A DNA stretch of 64,000 nucleotides from an uncultured Eubacterium sp. (GCA_910589595.1 CAJUTM010000008.1:1-64000), one strand, 5' to 3'; positions 8,516 to 16,845 are shown, numbered from the stretch's first letter. Notes: generated by a model not told the origin, from the letters alone. Program-made: numbers and translations.

Positions 8516-9373
8516 TTCGCCATAATAAAACAGCGCCACCGTGCCCGGACCGGAGTGCGCTCCTATGACAGGGTCTAAAACGTGGATTGATATCTTCTCT
8601 ACTCCCATGCATTCCCGCACTTTCTCCGCCACATATTCTGCGTCCTCCAGACAATCGCCATGGCTGATATATACCTCCTGCTTTTCCGGTTCAATCGCAT
8701 TGTTTTTCATTCTCTCCACAAGCGCATCTAAAGACTTCTTTCTCCCTCTCGTTTTACCGACGGGAATCAGATGCCCCTCATCGTCCACATGAAGAACCGG
8801 CTTGACGCTCAACGCCGTTCCCAACACGGCAGTCGCCGCGGAAATGCGTCCGCCTCTCTTAAGAAAGAACAAATCATCTACCGTAAATTCATGGCAAATA
8901 TTGAGCCGGTGCCGGAGCGCCCAAGAATAAGCCTCCCCGATGGAGGCTCCATTCTCACGCATATCAACGACGTATTTTACGAACAGTCCCTCTCCCAGTG
9001 CAGCGGACAGCGAATCGACAGCCAGTACTTGACGCTGCGGATATTCCTCCCTCAACTCCTCAAAGGCAGCGCTTACTGCCTGAAAGGTACTGGATAGTCC
9101 GGATGAAAATCCTAAATATAATAAATCTATGTCTTGCTTCAAAATAGCTTTTCCCATTCGGTAGGCGTCTTCGCTATTGGCCAAAGAGGTTTTGATATCT
9201 TTCTTCTCTCTCATCATGGCATAAAAGGGCGCCAAATCCATTGTCTTTCCCTTTTCATATCCTTTATACTCTTTTCCATCGACAACAAAACTCAAAGACA
9301 ACACATGCAAATGATAGTCCCTAATCATATCCCCCGTCAGGTTTGCCGTCGAATCAGTCATTATCTCAAACAT
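8507..9373 (-). CDS. DegV family fatty-acid-binding protein
   Basis: 288 residues from ATG 9373 (MFEIMTDSTANLTGDMI), preferred because AAAGGA lies about nine bases upstream; an ATG two codons earlier is too close to that site. DegV proteins (FakB-like) hold a fatty acid for phosphorylation by FakA. Visible are the N-terminal DSTANL, the SGLSSTFQ segment, RGGRISAATAVLG and the closing HSGPGTVALFY. The family usually has 280-290 residues. No fakA neighbour is present, so the lipid role is inferred from the family alone. Confidence 0.92.
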   Translation of the reverse strand: MFEIMTDSTANLTGDMIRDYHLHVLSLSFVVDGKEYKGYEKGKTMDLAPFYAMMREKKDIKTSLANSEDAYRMGKAILKQDIDLLYLGFSSGLSSTFQAVSAAFEELREEYPQRQVLAVDSLSAALGEGLFVKYVVDMRENGASIGEAYSWALRHRLNICHEFTVDDLFFLKRGGRISAATAVLGTALSVKPVLHVDDEGHLIPVGKTRGRKKSLDALVERMKNNAIEPEKQEVYISHGDCLEDAEYVAEKVRECMGVEKISIHVLDPVIGAHSGPGTVALFYYGEHR

Positions 9374-9485
9374 CTGCATAATTCCTTTCAACAATGATAA
9401 TAAAATAGTACCATAGACAACTTCTATTTGTCTATATGATTCGCATAGGATGCTAGTAAACAAAAAGGCAGAAACGGGGAATACC

Positions 9486-10367
9486 ATGATAATATGCACT
9501 CTCGCCTATCTTCTCATCCTGTTTGTCACTCCGTCTGCTGCGCTTGCCGGCAGCAAATACGGCGCCTCCCTGTGGCTTACGGAACTGCTCCCAACCCTGC
9601 TTCCGTTTTTTATCGGCATCCGTATGTTTCAACAAAGTCTGCCGCAAATCGCCTCCCGACGCGGGGCCTTACTTCTCGGCCTCTTATGCGGCTATCCGAC
9701 CGGCGCCGCTTTCGTTGTCTACCAGTATCAGAGAGGTCTTCTCCCCAAACATCAGGCCTATTTTTTTCTCGGTTTTGCCAATAACCCGAGTCCTATGTTT
9801 ATTTTATCCTTTTGTGGCTCTTACATACTCCATTTGTCTTATGCCGACAGTGTTTTCCTATTCCTCACAATCGTGCTGACAAGTCTGCTTGGAAGCCTGA
9901 TTTTTTCTTTCTTATACAAAAAACGTTATGGCGTTGTATGCGCCGCGCCATCCTCTTCTTCCCTGTTTACCTCAGGCAAAACGGCAACATTCAGCCAGTA
10001 CATTGACGACGCCATCGAGCAGAGTTTTCTCCTAATCACAAAAATTGGCGGATATGTTATCCTCTTTTGCATCATCGGACAAATCGTCGGGCAATTTGTA
10101 TCCCTCCAATCCGCTTCCGGCATTACCGCACTCGGGGCGCTGGAAATAACGAGTGGTATTTCCTATCTGAAACAGGCGCCTTTGAGCCATTCAACAAAAG
10201 AAATCCTGACCGCCATGCTGCTATGTTTTGGCGGACTTTCTGCCGCCGCACAAACCAATAGCGTTCTGGCAAAATCAGGACTCTCTGTTTTTCCTTATGT
10301 AATCAACAAATTTTTCAATGCCTTCTTAGCGGGAGCAATTGTTTCACTACTGCTGCGCCTTGTTTAA
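9486..10367 (+). CDS. YlbJ-like nucleoside-recognition (Gate) membrane protein
   Basis: 293 residues from ATG 9486 (MIICTLAYLLILFVTP), with GGGGA eight bases upstream; a 12-codon extension lacks a site. It is strongly hydrophobic with about seven membrane segments and carries CGYPTGA near 75 and FANNPSPMFILSF near 105, the Gate-domain signature of YlbJ / SpoVM-type sporulation membrane proteins. It is shorter than Bacillus YlbJ (about 400). Synteny supports the call: rsmD (ylbH) is close by, as in Bacillus, although coaD is missing and the gene is on the opposite strand. Its last 21 bases overlap the converging coiled-coil gene. Confidence 0.75.
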   Translation: MIICTLAYLLILFVTPSAALAGSKYGASLWLTELLPTLLPFFIGIRMFQQSLPQIASRRGALLLGLLCGYPTGAAFVVYQYQRGLLPKHQAYFFLGFANNPSPMFILSFCGSYILHLSYADSVFLFLTIVLTSLLGSLIFSFLYKKRYGVVCAAPSSSSLFTSGKTATFSQYIDDAIEQSFLLITKIGGYVILFCIIGQIVGQFVSLQSASGITALGALEITSGISYLKQAPLSHSTKEILTAMLLCFGGLSAAAQTNSVLAKSGLSVFPYVINKFFNAFLAGAIVSLLLRLV

Positions 10368-11054
10368 AAAGGCGTCTTCCGACACGGCAAATTCTCCGAC
10401 AACTTCCCGCTCAACGACTTCCAACTGTTCGTGGTTGTTTGGCACCGGCTCCACTTCCAATCTCTGTTGCTGTGCCGGCTGCGGTTGCTGCGGCTGTGGC
10501 TGCTCCGGCTCCAATTGCGCCATGAGTTCTTCTTTATTGGACTTAATTAGCTGAATGCTGTTTTTCATCGCACTATTGAGCATCCGCTCCTTATTGTCTA
10601 TCTCGCGAAACGATTCTTCAATATGCTTCTGTGCATCCGTGAGAATTTCATTCGTATACAACAGCGCCGCCTTATGCATCTGATTGCTCTCGGCTTCCGC
10701 CTGATTCACCAATTCACGGGCTTCCTCGGTTGCCTGTTTCATAATATCCTCGGCTCTCTGATAGGCGGTTTGTACAATTTCACTCTGGTCTAAAATCTGC
10801 GCTGTCTGGTTCTGGGCCTGCGCCAGCATATCTTCGGCACGCTGCTGTGCCTCGTTCAAAATACCCTCGCGATTGTTAATAATCTTCTGGTAACGTTTAA
10901 TCTCTTCCGGTGCGCAAAGACGAAGCTCGTCCAGCAAATCATACAATTGTTCCCTATCTACCACGACTTTGCTGGGCGCTAATTTCGAAGGCTTACAGCC
11001 CTCCACATAATTGTAAATTTCATCAATTGCCTGTTCGATTCTTGATGGGTTCAT
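10347..11054 (-). CDS. Coiled-coil protein, V-ATPase subunit H/E-like, function unknown
   Basis: 235 residues. Residues 1-55 are a compact helical start (MNPSRIEQAIDEIYNYVEGC). Residues 60-185 are an almost unbroken coiled coil rich in A, E, Q and K (NEAQQRAEDMLAQAQNQTAQ). Residues 190-205 are a Q/P repeat (PEQPQPQQPQPAQQQ) with an acidic tail. Proteins of this form are often named ATPase or vacuolar-type ATPase subunit H on coiled-coil similarity alone; DivIVA-like scaffolding is an equal alternative. ATG 11054 overlaps the rsmD stop by four bases, so the two are translationally coupled. Confidence 0.7.
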   Translation of the reverse strand: MNPSRIEQAIDEIYNYVEGCKPSKLAPSKVVVDREQLYDLLDELRLCAPEEIKRYQKIINNREGILNEAQQRAEDMLAQAQNQTAQILDQSEIVQTAYQRAEDIMKQATEEARELVNQAEAESNQMHKAALLYTNEILTDAQKHIEESFREIDNKERMLNSAMKNSIQLIKSNKEELMAQLEPEQPQPQQPQPAQQQRLEVEPVPNNHEQLEVVEREVVGEFAVSEDAFLNKAQQ

Positions 11055-11632
11055 ATCCTTTCTCCTTTTCCCGTCCCCTCTCTTACCCGAAGGAACAAAT
11101 GCTGATTTGTTTTATATTCCTTGATTTTCACTATCTCATAAACCGTTTCATCTACATAATCCGGTACGGTCTCCCTCGAAGATTCAAAAATAAGCAGAGT
11201 GCCCGGTTTTACGATTGTCGACGCCGCTATCTGCGATGCCAGTTTCTCCTCGTACCCCTTGCCATAAGGAGGGTCGGCATAAATAATATCAAAACAGCGC
11301 CCCTGCTTTTCCAGTCTGGATACGGCGTAAGTAACTTCCATCGGCAGCACTGTCGACTGTTCTGCCAATTTCGTCTTCTCCAAATTCGTTCGGATACACG
11401 CGAGCGCCTTTCTTTCGTATTCAACAAAGGTCGCATGCTTCGCCCCCCGGCTGAGCGCCTCGATACCAATCCCGCCGCACCCGCTGAACAAGTCCAGAAA
11501 CTCGCTGTCATACACATCATTTTGTAACATATTAAATAATGTCTCTTTTATGCGGTCAGTCGTCGGCCTCGTATTCTTTCCCTCTGGAGAAACCAACAAC
11601 AAACGCCTTGCCTTACCTGCAATCACCCTCAT
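11051..11632 (-). CDS. rsmD: 16S rRNA (guanine966-N2)-methyltransferase
   Basis: 193 residues. It methylates G966 of 16S rRNA with S-adenosylmethionine. Signatures: MRVIAGKARRLLL start, RPTTDRIKETLFN, the SAM-binding DLFSGCGGIGIEALSRGA (about 45-62), and YADPPYGKGY carrying the DPPY catalytic motif (about 117-126). The SD AGGAGG lies just upstream of ATG 11632. It is followed with a 4-base overlap by the coiled-coil gene and preceded by recG 72 bases upstream. A 14-mer in its leader matches the mazEF leader. Confidence 0.95.
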   Translation of the reverse strand: MRVIAGKARRLLLVSPEGKNTRPTTDRIKETLFNMLQNDVYDSEFLDLFSGCGGIGIEALSRGAKHATFVEYERKALACIRTNLEKTKLAEQSTVLPMEVTYAVSRLEKQGRCFDIIYADPPYGKGYEEKLASQIAASTIVKPGTLLIFESSRETVPDYVDETVYEIVKIKEYKTNQHLFLRVREGTGKGERI

Positions 11633-11704
11633 GCGAAGCGCCTCCTGCTCATATACTCATATCTTTTATTGTATATGATAGCAATCGTTTTTTCAAGACC
11701 GTTT

Positions 11705-13741
11705 TTATAACGTAACCTGTCCCAAATAATACTCGATTCGTTTCTTTAACCGCCTGTTCTTTTTATAGAGCAGCACAATTTCATCTTCCGTCAATGATTT
11801 CGCCTCTTCTCCCGCCGCCTGCAAAATATCTGCGTCTTCAAATATATCTGCCAACACGAAAATCTGCTCTCCACTCTGCCGAAGTCCAAAAAGTTCTCCT
11901 TGCCCCCGCATTTTCAAATCCTCTCTGGCGATGTAAAAACCGTCGTTGGAATTGGCAAGTACATCTAGTCGCTCCCGTGAATCTTTCGACTCTTCACCAA
12001 CCATAAAAATACAATAGGACTGTGACGCTCCCCGCCCCACACGGCCCCGAAGCTGGTGGAGCTGCGCCAAACCAAACCGCTCGGCATTTTCAATCATCAT
12101 AACCGTCGCATTCGGTACATCGATACCGACTTCAATAACGGTAGTTGATACGAGTATATCAATATCTCCCTGTGAAAAAGATTGCATAACCGCCTCTTTC
12201 TCCGCCGGTTTCATTTTGCCATGCAATGCCTGAATACGCACGGAAGACGGAAAGATTTGTCTTAACTCCTCAGAATAAATTGTCACATTTTCCAATTCCG
12301 ATTCTTCTTTCTCCTCTACCATCGGGCAGATGATGTATACCTGATGTCCCTGTTCTATTTGATTTTTCATAAACTGATAGGCATTGGGCCGATATCCTGT
12401 GTTCACCACGCAATTCTTAATCGGAAGACGCTCTGCCGGACGCTCCCCAATCACCGATAAATCCATATCTCCATACAAAATGAGCGCTAACGTCCGCGGT
12501 ATCGGGGTAGCGCTCATTGCCAGTACATGAGGCTCCTTTCCTTTCTGATACAGACTCTCTCTCTGCTTTACACCGAAACGGTGCTGCTCGTCCGTAATCA
12601 CAAGCGCCAACTTGGAGAAAACTACATTGTCCTGAATAATCGCATGCGTGCCAATAACAATATCCCACATACCGAGAGCTATCCTCTCCTTTGCCTCCCG
12701 CTTCTCTTTTGCGGTCAGCGCTCCCGTCAAAAGACCAACACGCACCCCGAGCGGCTCTAACATCTCACACAAACTGCGATAGTGTTGTGTCGCCAGCACT
12801 TCTGTCGGTGCCATAAACGCCCCCTGTGCGCCATTGAGTACCGTCTGATATAATGCCAATACTGCCACAATCGTCTTTCCGGAACCGACATCGCCCTGCA
12901 CCAGACGATTCATGGCATACCCGCTTTTCATATCATCCATAATTTCCCGATATGCTTTCTTCTGTGCATCCGTCAGCACAAACGGCAGTCCGCTCTGAAA
13001 CCGTTGTGCCTCCTCTTTCTCCTCCACTACATAACGGCTCTCTATGCGCCCTGCCTTTTTGATATAGGCAAGCGCCAGAGAGTATAAGAATAACTCATCA
13101 AAAACCAAACGGCGCCTTGCCGCCATCATCTCTTCCCTGTTTACCGGAAAATGGATTTGCTGCAACGCCTTTTTGTAAGGCAGAAGCTTCTGTCGCTTCC
13201 GTATGTCTGCCGGTAAATATTCCTGCAAATCTTCCCCCTCTTTCAAAGCAAGCGCAAGTGCTTTCGTCACGGCCTTATTGCTCAAACCGGACGTCAGCGG
13301 ATAGATTGGCTGAAGTTTTCCTACCTGACGGTAAAATTCTTCCCTCGTGTAAATATTCGGCTGTTGTAACTGCAACTGACCGCCTCTGCGCTCTATCTTA
13401 CCGCGTAATATGTAACGTACTCCCATTTTCAGCCGGTTCCTCAAAAAGGGCATATTAAACCATGTAACCGGAAGCGCACCACTCCCGTCGATCAGCGTAA
13501 CCGTCAAAATTTTAAGTCTCCCTTTTGATTTCATCTGCGGCCGCTCTCGCAGGGTCCCCTCTACTGCTACCGTCATGCCCTCCTCCACACCGTCAATCGG
13601 CTGAATGGGTTTCCACTCATCGTACGCGCGCGGATAGTGCTCAAGCAAATCCGCCACGGTGTAAATATTCATTTTGTGATAACACTGTTCCGCCTTTTCC
13701 CCCACTCCCTTAATGTCTCTTACCGATTGCTCTAATTTCAT
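11705..13741 (-). CDS. recG: ATP-dependent DNA helicase RecG
   Basis: 678 residues, the usual RecG length. It regresses stalled forks and resolves branched DNA. The N-terminal wedge/OB domain covers about 1-235. The superfamily-2 helicase core follows: Walker A QGDVGSGKTIVA near 283, ITDEQHRFG (DEQH box) near 383, MSATPIPRT, and motif VI with QLRGRVGRG near 580. The C-terminal TRG-type region is present. A promoter (13828-13856) and a short palindrome lie upstream. The rsmD gene follows with a 72-base gap and may be cotranscribed. Confidence 0.97.
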   Translation of the reverse strand: MKLEQSVRDIKGVGEKAEQCYHKMNIYTVADLLEHYPRAYDEWKPIQPIDGVEEGMTVAVEGTLRERPQMKSKGRLKILTVTLIDGSGALPVTWFNMPFLRNRLKMGVRYILRGKIERRGGQLQLQQPNIYTREEFYRQVGKLQPIYPLTSGLSNKAVTKALALALKEGEDLQEYLPADIRKRQKLLPYKKALQQIHFPVNREEMMAARRRLVFDELFLYSLALAYIKKAGRIESRYVVEEKEEAQRFQSGLPFVLTDAQKKAYREIMDDMKSGYAMNRLVQGDVGSGKTIVAVLALYQTVLNGAQGAFMAPTEVLATQHYRSLCEMLEPLGVRVGLLTGALTAKEKREAKERIALGMWDIVIGTHAIIQDNVVFSKLALVITDEQHRFGVKQRESLYQKGKEPHVLAMSATPIPRTLALILYGDMDLSVIGERPAERLPIKNCVVNTGYRPNAYQFMKNQIEQGHQVYIICPMVEEKEESELENVTIYSEELRQIFPSSVRIQALHGKMKPAEKEAVMQSFSQGDIDILVSTTVIEVGIDVPNATVMMIENAERFGLAQLHQLRGRVGRGASQSYCIFMVGEESKDSRERLDVLANSNDGFYIAREDLKMRGQGELFGLRQSGEQIFVLADIFEDADILQAAGEEAKSLTEDEIVLLYKKNRRLKKRIEYYLGQVTL

Positions 13742-13827
13742 AGTTCTATTCCCTTTTCTACTTTACTCCTCATTTCTAAATGAAAACAAATAGCCGGAAT
13801 AATATTCCGGACAGTATGACCGTTTTC

Positions 13828-13856
13828 ATTATAACATGTTTTTATCGGGTTGTGAA
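13828..13856 (-). promoter_or_regulatory. Promoter of recG
   Basis: TTCACA (13851-13856), a 17-base spacer and TATAAT (13828-13833) on the minus strand. A 17-base palindrome CCGGAATATTATTCCGG follows in the leader and may act as a terminator for the upstream gene or as an operator. Confidence 0.55.
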
Positions 13857-13872
13857 AAAACGATTCCATGTT

Positions 13873-14556
13873 TCACCGTACCTTTTCTGTTTCCCGCACA
13901 ATATCCCTATACATCGGATACTCTGCAAGAAACTGCCCTATAATATCCGGTTTTTCCCAGTAATGCATCGGATAAACGGTCTTTACATCCACGTTCTCCA
14001 AAAAATACCGCATTCCCTCCGCATAATACTCCTCCTGCCTCGGGTCAAGCGGAAGAAAGGCCACATCTATTGTCTTTCCGGCAAGCATTTTTATCTCATG
14101 CCGGTAACTGCCGGTCATCTGCCGGTTGTCCTGCTCCGGCTCTCCTTTCCACACCCAGTCGTTCAAATCGCCGGCATAATAAATGACTCCCTCCGCACAT
14201 GTCACCAGAAACGCCACACCGGAATCGGTCGAATGGAGCGTCTCCAGACTCGTTCCAAACGGCAGCTCATAGTGCTGATGGAACGTTACACAGGTAGTCT
14301 CAATGTCTTGCTCCTCCGGATAGTTTCGCCTTGAAATATCTTTTGACAATATAGCATGGATGTCTTTCATACCCTGCCGCTTCAACAAATGAAATACTTC
14401 TTTGTTATAATGGTCGTGATGGAAATGGCTGGCGAATACGAGAATTGGTTTTTCCGGATTCAATTTTGGCAGTTGCTTCCGATAATAATCAAACAAATAG
14501 TAACAGACTTTCGTCTCCACAAGAAAACAGCTATGATAAATGTAAGTTATGTCCAT
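13873..14556 (-). CDS. Metallo-beta-lactamase-fold hydrolase
   Basis: 227 residues from ATG 14556 (MDITYIYHSCFLVET), with GAGGAGGGG upstream; a 10-codon extension is rejected. It has the zinc-binding signature ASHFHHDHYN (HxHxDH) near 55 and further histidines at FHQHYELPFG and YPMHYW; YYAGDLNDWVW supplies the bridging Asp. The short, UlaG/YtnP-like form without extra domains suggests a small-molecule hydrolase; no substrate can be named. It stands alone between a strong terminator (14608-14642) and the recG promoter. Confidence 0.85.
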   Translation of the reverse strand: MDITYIYHSCFLVETKVCYYLFDYYRKQLPKLNPEKPILVFASHFHHDHYNKEVFHLLKRQGMKDIHAILSKDISRRNYPEEQDIETTCVTFHQHYELPFGTSLETLHSTDSGVAFLVTCAEGVIYYAGDLNDWVWKGEPEQDNRQMTGSYRHEIKMLAGKTIDVAFLPLDPRQEEYYAEGMRYFLENVDVKTVYPMHYWEKPDIIGQFLAEYPMYRDIVRETEKVR

Positions 14557-14607
14557 AAAATCCCCTCCTCTTAAGATAGTAAACATTCATAAACTTGCCC
14601 CCAGTAT

Positions 14608-14642
14608 AAAAGCATTTGGATATTTATTGTCCAAATGCTTTT
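14608..14642. terminator. Bidirectional terminator after mazF
   Basis: A perfect 13-bp stem (AAAAGCATTTGGA / TCCAAATGCTTTT) with a 9-base loop. The A and T ends supply a U tract on either strand. It ends the mazEF transcript 22 bases past the stop and insulates the hydrolase gene. Confidence 0.85.
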
Positions 14643-14664
14643 AAAAACTGACTATTTCCGTTAT

Positions 14665-14991
14665 CTACATAAAACTAATTATCATTTCCTTTGCTTCGTT
14701 CCATAAATTCTCCGGACATTCTTCTTCAAATTGAGCATTTCTGGCGCCAACATCTAACATTTTTGCCTGATCACACAATATTACGCCTGTTGTTTGCGTC
14801 CGCTCATCCAATTCTATATGGAATGGATGCTTTTTATTGGTATTAGTTATCGGACAAACAAGTGCCAATGAACTATGATGATTCAGAATATCATTGCTCA
14901 AGACAAGTGCCGGCCTTCTTCCCCTCTGTTCATGCCCCTTTTGAGGGTTAGAATCCATAACAATTATGTCACCTTGCTTATAAGTTACCAC
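14665..14991 (-). CDS. mazF: MazF/PemK-type toxin endoribonuclease
   Basis: 108 residues. Family knowledge: MazF cleaves mRNA at short sequence motifs. Visible are YKQGDIIVMDSNPQKGHEQRGRRPALVLSND (split here as KQGDIIVMDSNP and GHEQRGRRPALVLS), with the catalytic Arg in QRGRRPALV, then CPITNT and the second-strand TGVILCDQAKMLD. ATG 14991 overlaps the antitoxin gene by seven bases, the standard arrangement. The cut motif cannot be predicted from sequence. Confidence 0.93.
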   Translation of the reverse strand: MVTYKQGDIIVMDSNPQKGHEQRGRRPALVLSNDILNHHSSLALVCPITNTNKKHPFHIELDERTQTTGVILCDQAKMLDVGARNAQFEEECPENLWNEAKEMIISFM

Positions 14992-15302
14992 TGCTCATTC
15001 CCTACCGGATCACCTACATCAACCTCTTGCGTACTTTCGACATAAATTTCATCAATCGGTTTATTGTAGAATGCTTCCAACCTTTCTTGTAAATTAAGAT
15101 ATTTAGGCTTATTGATCTTTTCAATAGTCATTTTTCCATCATATATATTTATTCCGACTGTATCATCTTCCTTTAAATTCATTTGTGATAATACTTCTTT
15201 TGATAATCTGATTCCCTGACTATTTCCCCACTTCCGTATTGTAGTTTTTGTTGTAAAATTAAAAATTGTATCTCTTGTCACTTTATTGGTTTTCATTTCC
15301 AT
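14985..15302 (-). CDS. mazE: MazE-type AbrB-fold antitoxin
   Basis: 105 residues, with the AbrB/SpoVT swapped-hairpin DNA-binding region (TTIRKWGNSQGIRLSKEVL, about 19-37) followed by an acidic C-terminal tail (ESTQEVDVGD) that would thread into MazF. AGGGA lies before ATG 15302. It is the first gene of the pair, with a consensus promoter at 15437-15465 and a repeat-rich leader. Autoregulation through those repeats is inferred from the family. Confidence 0.92.
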   Translation of the reverse strand: MEMKTNKVTRDTIFNFTTKTTIRKWGNSQGIRLSKEVLSQMNLKEDDTVGINIYDGKMTIEKINKPKYLNLQERLEAFYNKPIDEIYVESTQEVDVGDPVGNEQW

Positions 15303-15331
15303 ATTAATCCCTATCTCTCTCTGTTCGCTCG

Positions 15332-15435
15332 TATACTATCTTATGTAATACTCATATTTTCATGTATACTCATATCTTCGTGTATTGGTCTTTTATCTTA
15401 TAATTTTATATATGATGAAATATATCTCATATCTT
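15332..15435 (-). promoter_or_regulatory. Repeat-rich mazEF leader, candidate MazE(F) operator
   Basis: Two 18-bp repeats lie end to end: 15348-15365 and 15366-15383 (plus strand ATACTCATATTTTCATGT and ATACTCATATCTTCGTGT, two mismatches). Partial copies flank them (15332-15346, and around 15428-15436). On the minus strand the core reads AAGATATGAGTAT. All copies lie downstream of the -10 box, where a bound repressor would block elongation or initiation. Confidence 0.6.
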
Positions 15436-15436
15436 A

Positions 15437-15465
15437 AGTATATACAAAGTATATCCATTTGTCAA
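15437..15465 (-). promoter_or_regulatory. Promoter of mazEF
   Basis: TTGACA (15460-15465), a 17-base spacer and TATACT (15437-15442) on the minus strand. The transcript would carry a leader of about 125 bases before mazE. The rest of the stretch 15466-15600 holds only a terminator. Confidence 0.75.
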
Positions 15466-15554
15466 TATAAATATTCACTTCCTTTACAATCTTTCATTTC
15501 ACCAATTTTTTCGGAAGGCGAGAATAATATATTGTTTATGGTTTTGAATATAAA

Positions 15555-15596
15555 AGTAGCCGCTTGACTTTCTTTGTAAAAAAAGCAAGCGACTAA
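15555..15596 (-). terminator. Terminator after the 338-residue unknown gene
   Basis: On the minus strand TAGTCGCTTG pairs with CAAGCGGCTA (one G-U) around an A/T-rich loop and is followed by CTTTTATATT. It lies just past the stop at 15604. Confidence 0.7.
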
Positions 15597-15603
15597 TAGA
15601 TTA

Positions 15604-16620
15604 TTATTTACCAATCATCTGCATACGCAGTTCATCATCACTCGGAAGCTGATATTCCTCAATTTTTTTAATGCCTGTCGGGTTACGCAGGCCATAATCA
15701 ATTAACTTACCATTTCCAGTTTTTATATATCGATAGACATCAGCACTAAAAGAAACGCTGTCTCCAACATTTAATTCTTCAAATCCAGTCTTGTCCATCC
15801 AAACATGGTCTTCCTTGCCGTCAAACATCGCTCCGTCCGGATATATTCCGCTGATGAAAATCCGTTTGAAACAAATGTGCTTTGCTCTAATTTTCTCAAT
15901 TTGTCCTTTAAACTCTAATAGATAATTAAAGAAACCATTGGCAAAGCCCGAACGATAGTCGTGCCTCAAAGACGCAAGCTGTACACTAAGGTATTCATCA
16001 TAAGACATTTTCTCCGCACCGACAACATCTTTTTGAGAGTCAGGGTCAAAAAACACAATGCCGTTTTCATCGCTTATATAATCCTTTTCACCATAATATG
16101 CGGCAAGTAAAAACTCTTCGTTGGGATATTGGTCAATCAAAGCGGCAGCTTTTTTCAAACGAGCATTACGTTCTTCATTATGCTTTCTTTCCTCTGACCG
16201 CTTTGCCTTTTTGATTTCATTTTCAATGTAGTTGATTTCATTTGATGTCAGTAACGGCAACACATCTTCTTTGTAATCATATGAACCCTGCAACAGACGT
16301 TTTCTGAAGCGAACAAAGACATCTTTTATCATCTTTTCGGGAAGAAACCGAGCTTTGTCAATGGAACAGCTATAATAACAACCAGTATTTATGTTACCAT
16401 AACCTTTGCCATACAAAACAGCAGTATTCCATGGACACAAATAATGCTCCTTTTGTACCAAGCGTCCTCGCTTCAAGCCTTCTTCAAATTCGGGAAAAAT
16501 CTTAGGATTGCCACAACCCTCGTAATCCTCCACCCAAAAGCCAGACACTCCTTGAGCAACGTTTTGAATCATTACATCTAATGCTTCAATCGTTGCTCCT
16601 TTAGTTTCGTTGTTTCTCAT
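15604..16620 (-). CDS. Unknown 338-residue accessory protein
   Basis: Not recognised. The start is ATG 16620 (MRNNETKGATIEALDV), with AGAGGTGG upstream; an in-frame GTG nine bases earlier sits inside that site. There is no signal peptide or membrane segment. The N-terminal third is cysteine- and aromatic-rich (GFWVEDYEGCGNPKIF, GYGNINTGCYYSCSI). The middle is a charged coiled region (KKAKRSEERKHNEERNARLKK, about 135-155). The C-terminal part ends with a beta-rich stretch (NVGDSVSFSADVYRYIKTGNGK then GLRNP) that resembles an OB-like or restriction-element protein segment. It has its own structured leader and terminator and sits between mazEF and tmRNA, which suggests an acquired gene. Confidence 0.75.
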   Translation of the reverse strand: MRNNETKGATIEALDVMIQNVAQGVSGFWVEDYEGCGNPKIFPEFEEGLKRGRLVQKEHYLCPWNTAVLYGKGYGNINTGCYYSCSIDKARFLPEKMIKDVFVRFRKRLLQGSYDYKEDVLPLLTSNEINYIENEIKKAKRSEERKHNEERNARLKKAAALIDQYPNEEFLLAAYYGEKDYISDENGIVFFDPDSQKDVVGAEKMSYDEYLSVQLASLRHDYRSGFANGFFNYLLEFKGQIEKIRAKHICFKRIFISGIYPDGAMFDGKEDHVWMDKTGFEELNVGDSVSFSADVYRYIKTGNGKLIDYGLRNPTGIKKIEEYQLPSDDELRMQMIGK

Positions 16621-16631
16621 ATTTACCACCT

Positions 16632-16677
16632 CTTCGTTAATAAGTGCTGCAAATAGCAGCCTGACATGCTAACGAAG
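16632..16677 (-). promoter_or_regulatory. Nested hairpin leader next to the RBS of the unknown gene
   Basis: Outer arms CTTCGTTA (16632-16639) and TAACGAAG (16670-16677) enclose an inner stem GCTGC / GCAGC (16646-16660). On the minus strand the 3' outer arm runs straight into the AGAGGTGG ribosome binding site. It could control translation. Confidence 0.5.
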
Positions 16678-16784
16678 ATAATCATTCATGCACAAAAAAT
16701 ACGAATATATTCTATACCAAAATGCGTCTGATTTCAACGAATTAAATGAAAGTTCTACAGCCAAATAAAAATATTACTTTTGTA

Positions 16785-16838
16785 TAAAAATACCGTAATA
16801 GTGAATCTCATTTTCAAATTCACAATTACGGTATTTTT
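16785..16838. terminator. Bidirectional terminator of tmRNA
   Basis: Long arms AAAAATACCGTAAT and ATTACGGTATTTTT, extended by GTGAAT / ATTCAC with one mismatch. It lies directly downstream of the tmRNA 3' end and has U runs on either strand. Confidence 0.85.
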
Positions 16839-16845
16839 TAGGCGA

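Noticed and set aside
10440..10515. Low-complexity CAG-like repeat
   Set aside because: It encodes the Q/P-rich linker of the coiled-coil protein and is coding sequence, not a separate element.
15385..15567. Plus-strand ORF of 60 codons in the mazEF leader
   Set aside because: It lies over the mazEF promoter and AT-rich repeats and has no SD or homology.
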